A stretch of DNA of 64,000 nucleotides from contig SUXM01000004.1 of assembly GCA_015060925.1 (NCBI GenBank), positions 81,516-145,515 of the forward strand, in the 5' to 3' direction. The notes under the pieces were generated by a model, which saw nothing but the letters and a program-made list of their open reading frames with translations, was not told the origin of the DNA and ran no database searches. This document shows, one piece after another, positions 44,391 to 53,991 of this stretch; position 1 is the first letter of the stretch; each line of letters starts with the position of its first letter. The position numbers were made by a program, and so were the translations under genes. The stretch is from Parabacteroides distasonis (GTDB lineage Bacteria; Bacteroidota; Bacteroidia; Bacteroidales; Tannerellaceae).

Positions 44391-44398
44391 ACTTTTGC
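44391..44398 (+). promoter_or_regulatory. Bacteroidetes -7 box for the Ig-like lipoprotein
   Basis: TACTTTTG matches TAnnTTTG, 27 nt before the ATG at 44426. Confidence 0.6.
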
Positions 44399-44425
44399 GC
44401 ATATTTATCAAATATCTTGAAGTAG

Positions 44426-46345
44426 ATGTCAAAAGGTAGTAGATATATTCGTGATTTATTCAATCTGTCTGTAGGGGTTGTGTTGTTGGTGCTGATTTAT
44501 TCTTGTGCCAATATTGGTTCCCCGAATGGGGGGCCTTATGATGAAGCTCCTCCTAAGTTTGTGAGTAGTACTCCTATCCCTAATCAAGTAAACTATAAAG
44601 GAAAGAGTGTAGAGATCTTGTTTGACGAATTGATTCAGATTGAGAAACCAACAGAGAATGTGATTATCACACCGCCTCAGATGGAATTGCCGATTATTCG
44701 TTCCTCCGGGAAAAAAGCGGTGATTGAGTTAAAGGATTCCTTGAAACCTAATACTACTTATACGATTGACTTTACCAATTCGATCGTTGATAATAATGAA
44801 AAGAATGTCTTTGAAAACTTTTCTTTTGCTTTTTCAACTGGTGAGACTATTGATACTCTTGAGATTTCCGGAGTTTTGTTGAATGCGGAGAATCTGGAGC
44901 CTATGCTGGGGATGACGGTAGGCTTGCATAATAACTTGGCAGATTCGGCTTTTGTGAAGTTGCCTTTCCTTCGTACTTCGCGGACGAATGATAGGGGGCG
45001 TTTTACCATTCGCAACATCGCTCCGGGTAGTTATCGTCTCTTTGCTTTGAATGATGTAAACCGAGATTACAAGTTTGATCAACCGGGCGAGGATATTGCT
45101 TTTCTGGATTCATTGGTTGTCCCCTCGTTTGAGTTTGCCACTCGACAAGATACAACATGGAAAGATACTGTGACGGTTGATACTATCCGGACAGTCAACT
45201 TTACCCGTTTTCTTCCGGATAATATTGAACTTCGTTTGTTTAAAGAGAAGTTTGAACGTCAATATATGGTGAAGCCGGAACGACCGGATGAAAGATATGT
45301 TGTTTTACGGTTTAACACCCAATTGGATACTGTTCCTGCTCCGGTTCCTTTAAATTTTACACCCCAAGATAGTAGTTGGTATTTTGTCCAATCAATAGAG
45401 GGAGGAAAAGCGGTCAATTATTGGTTGACGGATTCGACAGTTTGGAAACAAGACACATTGCGCGTGCAAGTATCTTATCCGAAAAGTGATTCATTGAATA
45501 TACTTCGTCCGCAAACGGATACCGTTCAGTTTGTGATGCGTCGCCGACCATCTGATCATAAAAAGAAGAAAAAGAAAGATGAACCTGACCCTATTACGTT
45601 CTTGAGTTTGCAGGTTAATTCACAAAGTTCGATGAATCTTTTTGATACTTTGTTTGTTTCGTTTGATGAACCGGTATTGAATCTTCAAAAAGAGTTCTTC
45701 CTTTTGGAACAGAAGATTGATACGCTATGGAATAAGGTTGATTTTGAGTTTTTGCCTGATTCAACCAATAGTTTGCGCTTTATTATTAAACGTCCATGGA
45801 AGTATAGTGAGGAATACCGCGTAGTGGTGGATTCGGCTGCTATCTACAGTGTTTATGGAAAATGGAATAATGGTTTTTCCAATGAATTTAAGATTAAGAA
45901 TGAAGATGAGTATGGACATCTTTACTTGAATATTATCGGGGTGGATACTACAGCATTTGTAGAGTTGTTGAATACAGCTGACGTTCCGGTTCGTAAAGCG
46001 AGAGTGAAAGAAGGAGGTGCTCTTTTTATGGATTTGAAACCGGATAAATATTATGCCCGTATTATTTTAGATGTAAATGACAATGGACTTTGGGATACCG
46101 GTAATTATGCAGAGAAACGGCAACCTGAAACCGTTTTTTACTCTCCTAAAATGTATGAGATTATGCAAAACTGGCAGGTGGAAGAAACATGGGATGTGTT
46201 ATCGACCCCATTGGTTAAACAGAAGCCTATTGAGATTATGAAGAATAAACCTAAGGAGGTTACTAAAAAGAAAAGGAATTATAAAGATGAAGGAAAGAAG
46301 AGTTCTTCCGGAAGAAGTGGTGGAAGTATGGGATTACCGTTTTAA
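44426..46345 (+). CDS. Ig-like (Big_5) domain lipoprotein
   Basis: 639 residues. N-terminal hydrophobic segment followed by YSCANIGSPNGGPYDEAPPKFV, the lipobox and signature of a Bacteroidetes-wide family. A Big_5 Ig-like domain (~35-130) is followed by a carnitine-binding-like beta module (GRFTIRNIAPGSYRLFALND), two more Ig-like domains and a basic, serine/glycine-rich tail (KKRNYKDEGKKSSSGRSGG). Probably envelope-anchored; function unknown. The last ~59 nt overlap the next gene in another frame. Confidence 0.78.
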   Translation: MSKGSRYIRDLFNLSVGVVLLVLIYSCANIGSPNGGPYDEAPPKFVSSTPIPNQVNYKGKSVEILFDELIQIEKPTENVIITPPQMELPIIRSSGKKAVIELKDSLKPNTTYTIDFTNSIVDNNEKNVFENFSFAFSTGETIDTLEISGVLLNAENLEPMLGMTVGLHNNLADSAFVKLPFLRTSRTNDRGRFTIRNIAPGSYRLFALNDVNRDYKFDQPGEDIAFLDSLVVPSFEFATRQDTTWKDTVTVDTIRTVNFTRFLPDNIELRLFKEKFERQYMVKPERPDERYVVLRFNTQLDTVPAPVPLNFTPQDSSWYFVQSIEGGKAVNYWLTDSTVWKQDTLRVQVSYPKSDSLNILRPQTDTVQFVMRRRPSDHKKKKKKDEPDPITFLSLQVNSQSSMNLFDTLFVSFDEPVLNLQKEFFLLEQKIDTLWNKVDFEFLPDSTNSLRFIIKRPWKYSEEYRVVVDSAAIYSVYGKWNNGFSNEFKIKNEDEYGHLYLNIIGVDTTAFVELLNTADVPVRKARVKEGGALFMDLKPDKYYARIILDVNDNGLWDTGNYAEKRQPETVFYSPKMYEIMQNWQVEETWDVLSTPLVKQKPIEIMKNKPKEVTKKKRNYKDEGKKSSSGRSGGSMGLPF

Positions 46346-47168
46346 TCTTTTTCGTTTATTGCTTATCTTTTCTTTTGTGTTGTCGGTTATTACGATACAA
46401 GCACAAGAGATTCCTGTTCGCGAACGGTTTGAACCGGGGGAAGAGTTGCAATATGAATTGTATTTCAAATTGGGAATATTAATGCCTCGTGCGGGGCTTG
46501 CTACACTTTCCATACAGGACACAGATTTTGAGAATCGGCCAGCATATCATTATCGCCTGCTTTTTCAAACATCGGGGATTATTGAGAAAATTTATAAGAT
46601 GAGGGATACGATTGATTGCCATTTCTCACCTGAAATGTTATTGCTACAGAGTGAGAAAAGAGTCAATGAGAATGATTACTATTTGATTGATAATATCCGT
46701 TTCTCTTATGACAAGGAACAGATACAAGCCCGTTCCCATCGATATACGTTGACCCGGACAAAGATTGATACGGTATTAGTGGCAGATGAACCCTATATGT
46801 TTGATATGTTGGGAGCTACCTTATATTTGCGTTCCTTGGATTGGACTCAAATGAAAAGTGGGGATAGTTTCCCTTTTCAAGTAGCTATAGGTAGGGATGT
46901 CGTGAATATCAGTTTTCGTTATACAGGACAGCAGATTGTGGAACGAAGCGATGAGTTGAAATATAGGACTCGTCATTTTTATATTGATATATATGATGAG
47001 GCTTTTACTCAAAGTAAGGCGGCTGCAGAGATATGGGTTGCAGATGATGAGAATCATATCCCTATCAAAATACGAGCTAAATTAAAGATAGGAGCGGCAG
47101 AAGTGCATTATAAAACATCTAAAGGGTTACGTTATCCCTTCTCTTCCCGTTTTGAAATTAAGCCTTAA
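46287..47168 (+). CDS. DUF3108 secreted protein
   Basis: 293 residues. The ATG at 46287 overlaps the upstream gene by 59 nt. GTG codons at 46317 and 46320 are alternative starts that would sit closer to the signal peptide (FRLLLIFSFVLSVITIQA). The mature part fits DUF3108 (ERFEPGEELQYELYFKLGILMPRAGLATLSI, HIPIKIRAKLKIGAAEVHY). Likely periplasmic; members are thought to be beta-sheet envelope proteins without a known reaction. Confidence 0.78.
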   Translation: MKERRVLPEEVVEVWDYRFNLFRLLLIFSFVLSVITIQAQEIPVRERFEPGEELQYELYFKLGILMPRAGLATLSIQDTDFENRPAYHYRLLFQTSGIIEKIYKMRDTIDCHFSPEMLLLQSEKRVNENDYYLIDNIRFSYDKEQIQARSHRYTLTRTKIDTVLVADEPYMFDMLGATLYLRSLDWTQMKSGDSFPFQVAIGRDVVNISFRYTGQQIVERSDELKYRTRHFYIDIYDEAFTQSKAAAEIWVADDENHIPIKIRAKLKIGAAEVHYKTSKGLRYPFSSRFEIKP

Positions 47169-47194
47169 GAAAATAGAGTTTGGTGTAGTAAAAA

Positions 47195-47257
47195 TACATC
47201 CGAGGTAAAAAGAAATAAGTCCGAGGTAACAATCAGTTTCCTCGGACTTATTTCTTT
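47195..47257 (-). terminator. Convergent terminator built on array C (21-22-bp period)
   Basis: 13-mers at 47195 (TACATCCGAGGTA), 47216 (TAAGTCCGAGGTA) and 47238 (TTCCTCGGACTTA), spaced 21 and 22 bp. Units 2 and 3 extend into a perfect stem (AAGAAATAAGTCCGAGG with its complement) flanked by A and T runs, suitable for terminating both DUF3108 (+) and the thioesterase (-). Uses the same half-words as array B at 33422. Confidence 0.72.
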
Positions 47258-47263
47258 TTAGTA

Positions 47264-47671
47264 TTATACTAATGGTTCAAAAGGGAGTTCTGTCTCTTTT
47301 CTATAACCTGTCCCGTTAAAAGTGGCGATTAGTTCGCCGGCCTCGTTGGTTATTTGCACTTCACAATTGGCCAATCGTTTATGGCTAAAAACCTCTTTAG
47401 CTTCAGCATAAAGGTATCCTTTGCTTTCAGCTTTGAAGAAATGAATACTTGATGTGATAGATAAAGTCAAACGCGCATGGCTATTAGTAGCAGCGGCAAA
47501 CGCCAAATCTGCTAATGTGAAAATAGCACCACCTTGGCATACGCCCCCTCCATTTAAATGTTCGGGCTTAATTTCCATGCGAGCTTTCGCATAACCGTTC
47601 CCGGTCTCTAATAGTTCCACTCCGGCTAAAAGAGCAAACTTGTCTCCTTGAAGAAATTCGTTTATAGTCAT
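47264..47671 (-). CDS. PaaI-type hotdog thioesterase
   Basis: 135 residues, the standard length. Hotdog signature: MEIKPEHLNGGGVCQGGAIFTLADLAFAAA, with the Asn-Gly-Gly...Gly-Gly...Asp active-site arrangement. Probably hydrolyses an aryl- or acyl-CoA; substrate unknown. 21 nt downstream of cysS on the same strand. Confidence 0.85.
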   Translation of the reverse strand: MTINEFLQGDKFALLAGVELLETGNGYAKARMEIKPEHLNGGGVCQGGAIFTLADLAFAAATNSHARLTLSITSSIHFFKAESKGYLYAEAKEVFSHKRLANCEVQITNEAGELIATFNGTGYRKETELPFEPLV

Positions 47672-47692
47672 TAAGATAAACTCTTTAAAACC

Positions 47693-49171
47693 CTATTTAC
47701 TTAATTTCCATTCAGCGCCATCTTTGGTGTCTTTGATTTCAAAGCCAAAAGCAGTCAGTTCGTTGCGAATCTTATCTGAAGTTGCCCAATCTTTATTAGT
47801 CTTAGCTTGTTGACGGATAGACAATAATAGATCGATCGCTTTTCCAAATGCTTCATAATTAGAACCTCCGGCAGAAGTTGCTTCGTCTTTCATTCCTAAG
47901 ATATCAAAGATGAATAGATGGAAGACCTCTTGTAATTCTTTTAAATCTTCGGCAGAGATGGTTGCTTTTCCATCTTTTACAGAATTGATTGCACGAGAGG
48001 CATCAAATAGGTGGGCAATAACGATAGGTGAGTTCAAATCGTCATTCATTGCGTCAAAACATTTTTGACGCAAGTCTTTTACATCAACAGAAGAACTCTC
48101 AGATGCTTTTAGTTTCATTAAGCTTTTGTAGGCATCCATCAAACGTTCCAAACCTTTTTCCGCAGCTTGCAAAGCATCGTTACTGAAGTCTACTGTACTA
48201 CGATAATGTGCTTGAAGGATAAAGAAACGGATTGTCATTGGTGAATAGGCTTGACTAAGTGTTTTATTGTTGCCGGTGAAGAACTCATCTAACGTGATAA
48301 AGTTTCCTAATGATTTACCCATCTTCTGTCCGTTGATGGTAATCATATTGTTATGCATCCAATAGTGAACCATGTCATCCCCTTGTGAAGCTACAGCTTG
48401 TGCAATCTCACATTCGTGGTGTGGGAATATCAAATCCATACCTCCGCCATGAATATCGAAATGTTCGCCTAAATATTTTTCCCCCATGGCCGTACATTCA
48501 CAATGCCAGCCTGGGAAACCATCACTCCAAGGAGATGGCCAGCGCATGATATGTTCCGGTTGGGCACATTTCCATAGAGCGAAATCAATAGGGTTACGTT
48601 TTTCATCCTGTCCATCTAACGCACGGGTGGTGTTTAACATATCATCGATATTTCTTCCGGAAAGGATACCGTAACGGTGCTCTTTGTTATATTTCTCAAC
48701 ATCGAAATAGACTGAACCTTCACTCTCGTATGCATATCCGTTTTCCAAGATTTTCTTAACCAATTCTATCTGTTCGATGATATGGCCGGAAGCGTGTGGT
48801 TCGATACTGGGAGGAAGAACATTCAACGCTTCCATAGCATGATGATAACGGTTTAAATAATATTGAACCACTTCCATGGGCTCTAATTGTTCAAGCCGTG
48901 CCTTCTTGGCAATTTTGTCTTCTCCGTCGTCTGCATCATGTTCTAAATGTCCAACGTCTGTTATATTGCGTACATAACGTACTTTGTATCCTAAATGAGA
49001 CAGATAACGGAACAGCAAATCAAATGTGATAGCCGGACGTGCATGTCCTAAATGTGCATCACCATAAACTGTAGGGCCGCAAACATACATACCTACATGC
49101 GGTTCATGTAAAGGAATAAATTGTTCCTTTCTTCTTGTCAGTGTGTTATAAATACTTAAAGGGTGTTCCAT
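47693..49171 (-). CDS. cysS: Cysteinyl-tRNA synthetase
   Basis: 492 residues. HIGH-type motif [11 protein letters not shown] near residue 34, zinc ligands including CGPTVYG and GWHCECTAM...HHECEIAQ, and the KMSKS-equivalent KMGKSLGN near residue 285. The C-terminal DALR-type helical domain is complete. Charges tRNA-Cys. Confidence 0.96.
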   Translation of the reverse strand: MEHPLSIYNTLTRRKEQFIPLHEPHVGMYVCGPTVYGDAHLGHARPAITFDLLFRYLSHLGYKVRYVRNITDVGHLEHDADDGEDKIAKKARLEQLEPMEVVQYYLNRYHHAMEALNVLPPSIEPHASGHIIEQIELVKKILENGYAYESEGSVYFDVEKYNKEHRYGILSGRNIDDMLNTTRALDGQDEKRNPIDFALWKCAQPEHIMRWPSPWSDGFPGWHCECTAMGEKYLGEHFDIHGGGMDLIFPHHECEIAQAVASQGDDMVHYWMHNNMITINGQKMGKSLGNFITLDEFFTGNNKTLSQAYSPMTIRFFILQAHYRSTVDFSNDALQAAEKGLERLMDAYKSLMKLKASESSSVDVKDLRQKCFDAMNDDLNSPIVIAHLFDASRAINSVKDGKATISAEDLKELQEVFHLFIFDILGMKDEATSAGGSNYEAFGKAIDLLLSIRQQAKTNKDWATSDKIRNELTAFGFEIKDTKDGAEWKLSK

Positions 49172-49194
49172 ATCTATTTTGTTTTTAAGCAGGG

Positions 49195-49202
49195 CAAATT
49201 TA
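49195..49202 (-). promoter_or_regulatory. Bacteroidetes -7 box for cysS
   Basis: Minus-strand TAAATTTG matches TAnnTTTG, 24 nt before the cysS ATG. Confidence 0.5.
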
Positions 49203-49330
49203 CAAATAAATAGAATATAATCATTGAAATAATTTATATAATAGGGTAAAAGTAAGGGGAGATGAATGCAAAAGAGCTTAAAAAAGAGGGAAGATTATAC
49301 AAAACATCGGTTAATGTCATTATAAAATCC

Positions 49331-49338
49331 TACATTTG
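49331..49338 (+). promoter_or_regulatory. Bacteroidetes -7 box for porX
   Basis: TACATTTG matches TAnnTTTG, 46 nt before the ATG at 49384. Confidence 0.6.
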
Positions 49339-49383
49339 TAGAGATGAATGTTTATGTTCATTTGAATTACCAAACAAAAGAGT

Positions 49384-50934
49384 ATGGCAATAAAGAAAGA
49401 TAGAGTACTTTGGGCAGATGATGAGATTGATCTATTGAAACCTCATATCCTTTTTTTACAAGAAAAAGGATATGAAGTGGTTCCTGTGATTAGTGGTCAA
49501 GACGCAATAGAATGTTGTAAAGAAGATTCTTTTGATATTATATTTTTGGATGAGAATATGCCGGGACTGACTGGGCTGGAAACATTGGCTCAAATAAAGA
49601 CAATCAAGCCGGATGTGCCTGTTGTCATGGTGACGAAAAGCGAGGAGGAGAGTATTATGAATCAAGCTATCGGTAATAAAATTGCCGATTATTTGATCAA
49701 ACCGGTTAATCCTAATCAACTATTTTTGTCGATTAAGAAGAATGTGCATAAGAATGTCATTATTTCAGAGGCGACCACAGTCGGTTATCAACAAGAATTT
49801 AGTCGGATAGGGATGCAGATTAATGATTCGTTGACGACTGATGATTGGATGGAGGTCTATAAGAAACTTGTTTATTGGGAATTGGAGTTGGAAAGCAGCC
49901 AAGTGCCGATGACAGATATGCTTCGTATGCAAAAACAGGAGGCAAATAGTGCTTTCGGTAAATTTGTGAGGAAGCATTATGAAGATTGGATTCAAAATCC
50001 GGATAATCGTCCGTTAATGAGCCCGGATTTGTTTAAGAAGAAGGTATTCCCGATGTTGGATAATGGGGAAAAGCTATTTTTTATCTTGATTGATAATTTC
50101 CGTTTGGATCAGTGGAGGGAGGTGAAAGATCTTTTGGCGGATTATTATACATTTGATGAAAGTTTGTATTATAGTATCTTGCCTACAGCTACACAATATG
50201 CTCGTAACGCTATATTTTCAGGATTGATGCCAATTCAGATTGAGAAGTTATTTCCGGATCTTTGGATAGATGAGGATAGTGAAGAGGGAAAGAATTTGAA
50301 TGAGGCTCCTTTAATCCAAACTCAGATAGAACGCTATCGTAAGAAGTATTCTTTTTCTTATCACAAGGTTCATGATTCGCAGTATAATGACAAATTGTTG
50401 AATACTGTTGCTTCTTTAAGCCATAATCAGTTGAATGTTGTGGTTTTGAATTTTGTGGATATGCTTTCACATGCTCGTACGGAGAATAAGATGATTCGTG
50501 AATTGGCACAGAGTGAAGCTGCCTATAGAAGTTTAACTCGTTCTTGGTTTCAGCATTCGGGTACGTTGGAACTATTTAAACGTATAGCTGAAAAAGGTTA
50601 TAAGGTCATTGTTACTACAGATCATGGAACTATTCGGGTGGATAATCCGCAAAAGGTAATAGGGGATAAGAATACAAATACCAATCTTCGTTACAAAGTT
50701 GGTAAAAATCTGAATTATAATCCTAAAGAGGTGTATGATGTTCGTTTTCCTGATAAGATCGGTTTGCCTTCTCCTAATTTAAGCAGTAAGTATGTGTTTG
50801 CGATGAACAATGATTTCTTTGCTTATCCGAATAATTATAATTACTACGTTTCTTACTATAAGAATACCTTTCAACATGGGGGAATTTCTATGGAAGAAAT
50901 GTTAATCCCGTTCATTACAATGAATCCAAAATAA
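49384..50934 (+). CDS. porX: T9SS response regulator PorX (REC-PglZ)
   Basis: 516 residues. An N-terminal receiver domain (1-120) has the acidic pair in WADDE (Asp12, Asp13), phospho-acceptor Asp56 in IIFLDENMPG and VTKSEE. A helical linker follows, then a PglZ/alkaline-phosphatase-like domain (~215-510) with LIDNFRLDQW, TATQYARNAIFSG, NFVDMLSHAR and TTDHGTIRV, the metal-binding and nucleophile (Thr) positions of this fold. Characterised PorX proteins regulate the type IX secretion genes with PorY and SigP; neither partner is in this window. Confidence 0.93.
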   Translation: MAIKKDRVLWADDEIDLLKPHILFLQEKGYEVVPVISGQDAIECCKEDSFDIIFLDENMPGLTGLETLAQIKTIKPDVPVVMVTKSEEESIMNQAIGNKIADYLIKPVNPNQLFLSIKKNVHKNVIISEATTVGYQQEFSRIGMQINDSLTTDDWMEVYKKLVYWELELESSQVPMTDMLRMQKQEANSAFGKFVRKHYEDWIQNPDNRPLMSPDLFKKKVFPMLDNGEKLFFILIDNFRLDQWREVKDLLADYYTFDESLYYSILPTATQYARNAIFSGLMPIQIEKLFPDLWIDEDSEEGKNLNEAPLIQTQIERYRKKYSFSYHKVHDSQYNDKLLNTVASLSHNQLNVVVLNFVDMLSHARTENKMIRELAQSEAAYRSLTRSWFQHSGTLELFKRIAEKGYKVIVTTDHGTIRVDNPQKVIGDKNTNTNLRYKVGKNLNYNPKEVYDVRFPDKIGLPSPNLSSKYVFAMNNDFFAYPNNYNYYVSYYKNTFQHGGISMEEMLIPFITMNPK

Positions 50935-50946
50935 CGACAAATTAAT

Positions 50947-50954
50947 TACTTTTG
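50947..50954 (+). promoter_or_regulatory. Bacteroidetes -7 box for tsaE
   Basis: TACTTTTG matches TAnnTTTG, 22 nt before the ATG at 50977. Confidence 0.6.
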
Positions 50955-50976
50955 CAGAGTATATAAATAATAGAAT

Positions 50977-51396
50977 ATGGGTATTATAAAAATAGAAAGT
51001 TTGGATACGATTCATGAAGCGGCTAAAGCGTTTATTTCGGAAATGGATGATCGTACGGTTTTTGCTTTCCGAGGAACCATGGGAGCAGGAAAGACCACTT
51101 TTATTAAAGCTGTTTGTGAAGAGTTGGGAGTGGAAGATGTGATTAACAGTCCTACATTTGCTATAGTAAATGAATATAGAAGTGGTGATACTGGAGAGTT
51201 AATCTATCATTTTGATTTTTATCGGGTAAATAAGTTGAGTGAGGCTGAAGATATAGGAACGGAAGATTATTTTTATAGTGGTGCTTTATGCTTTATAGAG
51301 TGGCCTGAGAAAATAGAGGAGTTGTTGCCGGGAGATGTTGTAGAAGTATGTATTGTAGAAAATGCGGATGGAACCCGCACTGTAGAAGTCAAATAA
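50977..51396 (+). CDS. tsaE: tRNA threonylcarbamoyladenosine biosynthesis ATPase TsaE
   Basis: 139 residues. Walker A motif GTMGAGKTT (33-41), then [16 protein letters not shown] and [14 protein letters not shown], all typical of TsaE. Supports the TsaB/TsaD complex in making t6A at position 37 of ANN-decoding tRNAs. Directly followed by a small membrane protein after 1 nt. Confidence 0.93.
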   Translation: MGIIKIESLDTIHEAAKAFISEMDDRTVFAFRGTMGAGKTTFIKAVCEELGVEDVINSPTFAIVNEYRSGDTGELIYHFDFYRVNKLSEAEDIGTEDYFYSGALCFIEWPEKIEELLPGDVVEVCIVENADGTRTVEVK

Positions 51397-51397
51397 A

Positions 51398-51613
51398 ATG
51401 TTACCAACAGAGTATTTTATACTGATTTTATTCATAGTGTTAGGCCTGTTCTCAATTATTGCCTCTGTCTTAAACCTTGATTGGTATTTCCAAACGAGTG
51501 GAGCTATGACTTTTGTCAAATGGTTTGGACGTAAAGGTGCTCGGATTTTTTACCTCTTATTGGGTGTAGGTTTGATAACCTGTGGAGTGTTAGGAATTGT
51601 TTATTGGAGTTAA
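51398..51613 (+). CDS. Small membrane protein, Imm17-like
   Basis: 71 residues: two hydrophobic helices (about 5-25 and 47-70) separated by NLDWYFQTSGAMTFVKWFGRKGARIFY. The N/D-W-x-F...RKGARIFY pattern fits the Imm17 family as I recall it, where 'immunity' is predicted only. In this position after tsaE an immunity role is doubtful. Co-transcribed with tsaE. Confidence 0.6.
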   Translation: MLPTEYFILILFIVLGLFSIIASVLNLDWYFQTSGAMTFVKWFGRKGARIFYLLLGVGLITCGVLGIVYWS

Positions 51614-51615
51614 TC

Positions 51616-51653
51616 AATCAACAAGGGGCAATGAATATTGCCCCTTGTTGATT
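51616..51653 (+). terminator. Bidirectional terminator between tsaE operon and rnr
   Basis: Perfect 16-bp arms AATCAACAAGGGGCAA (51616-51631) and TTGCCCCTTGTTGATT (51638-51653). Tails are short on T, so efficiency is uncertain; it overlaps the rnr stop. Confidence 0.65.
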
Positions 51654-53826
51654 ATACGATTGTGAAATCTAATTGTTTTCTTTCTAAGTTCGCTTGTGCT
51701 ATTTTTACGGTGATTGTATCGCCCAATTGATAAGTCCGTCTGGTCTTTTTGCCAATTAAACAATAATTCTTTTCGTCAAATTCATAATAATCATCATTGA
51801 GATCACGCATAGGGATAAGTCCTTCACATTTATTCTCATTTAATTCCACGTACAATCCCCATTCAGTTACTCCGGAAACGACTCCATCGAATACCTGTCC
51901 TAATTTATCTTTCATAAATTCAACTTGCTTGTATTTAATAGAAGCACGTTCTGCGTTTGCTGCCAGGTTTTCCATTTCAGAACAATGTTTGCAATAGTCT
52001 TCATATTTGTTTTTTACGACACTGCGTCCACCTGCAAGGTAACGTTCTAATAAACGGTGTACCATCATATCCGGATAACGGCGGATAGGGGAAGTGAAAT
52101 GGGTATAATAGTCAATGGCTAATCCATAATGCCCAATGTTTTCTGTTGTATAATGTGCCTTTTGCATGGAGCGGATGGCCAATGTCTCAATAAGGTTTTC
52201 TTCCGGTTTCCCTTGTACTTTATTTAATAACTGGTTGATATTTTTGGATATATCGGTTTTACTTCCTTCTAAAGACATTTTATATCCAAAGCGATAGATA
52301 AAGGTTGAGAAATCTCTCAACTTTTCCGGATTTGGTTGATCATGAACGCGATAGACAAAAGTCTTTTTTGTTTTATTTTTGCTTTTCCCGATAAATTCAG
52401 CAACGGTTAAATTGGCTAAAAGCATAAATTCCTCAATGAGTTTATTCGCCTCTTTGGATATTTTGATATAGGTTCCTAATGGCTTTCCTGTCTCATCAAT
52501 GTCGAATTTTACTTCATAGCGATCGAATGCAATAGCACCGGATTTAAAACGTTTTTCACGTATTTTTTGTGCTAAATCATTCAGAGTAAGTATCTCCTCT
52601 TTGTATTCACCTTCTTGAGTTTCTATGATTTGTTGTGCTTCCTCATAAGTAAAACGTCGGTTACTTTTGATGATGGTACGTGTAATATGTGATTGTATGA
52701 CTTCTGCATCTGTATTTAATTCAAAGATAACAGAAAAACATAGCTTTTCTTCATTAGGGCGAAGTGAACATATTTGGTTACACAGACGTTCAGGAAGCAT
52801 TGGAATAGTACGATCTACAAGATAGATAGAGGTAGCTCGGTTGTAGGCTTCTCGATCAATCAAACTTTCGGGTTTGACATAATGAGTCACATCTGCAATA
52901 TGTACACCAACCTCCCAATTCCCATTGTTTAGTTGTTTGATGGAAAGGGCGTCATCAAAATCTTTGGCATCCTTAGGATCAATAGTAAAAGTTATAGTAT
53001 CTCTAAAGTCCTTACGTAGCGCAATCTCTTCGTTTGTAATTATTTCCGATATTTTGTTTGCAGCTTTTTCTACATTTTCCGGATATTTATAGGGCAAATC
53101 AAACTCTGCCAATATCGCATTCATCTCAGCCTCATTATCTCCTGCTGTACCCAAAATATCAATTAATTCTCCTATTGGGTTCTTGGCTTCTTGTGGCCAT
53201 TCGATGATACGGACAATGGCTTTGTCTCCGGTTTTACCTTCTTTTAATTTTTCTTTGGGGATGAAAATGTCATTGGATAATGTCTTGTCTTCAGTAACAA
53301 GAAAAGCAAATCCTTTGGTGACTTGTAATTTACCAACGATAGTACGTTGGTTATTTTCTAAGATTTCAATTACTTCACCTTCCAGTTCTCCTCCTTTTTT
53401 TCTTTTAGTATGGAGTTGTATCTTAACTTTGTCACCGTCTAATGCATGACCAGAATTGCGTTCAGTTATGAGAATAGGCTCCCCTCCATCTTCTGGAATG
53501 AAAGAATTTTTCCCATTTTGCCTATACACGAATGTGCCATTCATGACTGTACCCCAATTATTATAACGGTAACGTCCTTTGTCTATCTCTGTTATGATAT
53601 TTGCAGCGGCAAGTGTGTCTAAGATTTCAACAACCTGTATTTTTTGTATTTGATTAGAAATACCAATCATCTTGCTGATTTGTCGATAGTTAAAAGGTTC
53701 TTTAGGGGAAGACTTGAATACGTTGATGATTGTATTTATCATCACCTCTTTTTTCATGCGCCTGCTTTTGCTTTTCATATTATCTTTCTTCTTTCTTGGC
53801 CTTTTTTCTGTTTTCTGCTTATTCAT
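51652..53826 (-). CDS. rnr: Ribonuclease R
   Basis: 724 residues from the ATG at 53826; the codon four residues upstream is a TTG. A very basic N-terminus is followed by a winged-helix RNase B OB-like region, then the RNB catalytic domain with IDPKDAKDFDDALS near residue 290 and the HYTHFTSPIRRYPD motif, and a C-terminal S1 domain (GVVSGVTEWGLYVELNE). A 3'-5' exoribonuclease that degrades structured RNA. Convergent with the tsaE operon. Confidence 0.94.
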   Translation of the reverse strand: MNKQKTEKRPRKKKDNMKSKSRRMKKEVMINTIINVFKSSPKEPFNYRQISKMIGISNQIQKIQVVEILDTLAAANIITEIDKGRYRYNNWGTVMNGTFVYRQNGKNSFIPEDGGEPILITERNSGHALDGDKVKIQLHTKRKKGGELEGEVIEILENNQRTIVGKLQVTKGFAFLVTEDKTLSNDIFIPKEKLKEGKTGDKAIVRIIEWPQEAKNPIGELIDILGTAGDNEAEMNAILAEFDLPYKYPENVEKAANKISEIITNEEIALRKDFRDTITFTIDPKDAKDFDDALSIKQLNNGNWEVGVHIADVTHYVKPESLIDREAYNRATSIYLVDRTIPMLPERLCNQICSLRPNEEKLCFSVIFELNTDAEVIQSHITRTIIKSNRRFTYEEAQQIIETQEGEYKEEILTLNDLAQKIREKRFKSGAIAFDRYEVKFDIDETGKPLGTYIKISKEANKLIEEFMLLANLTVAEFIGKSKNKTKKTFVYRVHDQPNPEKLRDFSTFIYRFGYKMSLEGSKTDISKNINQLLNKVQGKPEENLIETLAIRSMQKAHYTTENIGHYGLAIDYYTHFTSPIRRYPDMMVHRLLERYLAGGRSVVKNKYEDYCKHCSEMENLAANAERASIKYKQVEFMKDKLGQVFDGVVSGVTEWGLYVELNENKCEGLIPMRDLNDDYYEFDEKNYCLIGKKTRRTYQLGDTITVKIAQANLERKQLDFTIV

Positions 53827-53952
53827 AGTTCTTTCCAATCTTACGCAAAGAAAACAATAAATTTTGAGATGTAGTTTATATTAGGATATAAAAATATTAC
53901 TTTAACCCCTATAAAACTATGGTTTGATAGGGAAAGAGTTATTAGTAAAAGC

Positions 53953-53960
53953 TATATTTG
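53953..53960 (+). promoter_or_regulatory. Bacteroidetes -7 box for rpoN
   Basis: TATATTTG matches TAnnTTTG, 32 nt before the ATG at 53992. Confidence 0.6.
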
Positions 53961-53991
53961 CATAGTTTAAGTCATAATTGAATTTTTGATT

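Noticed and set aside
46287..46345. Overlap of the Ig-like lipoprotein and DUF3108 genes as a frameshifted single gene
   Set aside because: Each has its own complete domain set, and the second has its own signal peptide, so they are two proteins with an overlapping start.
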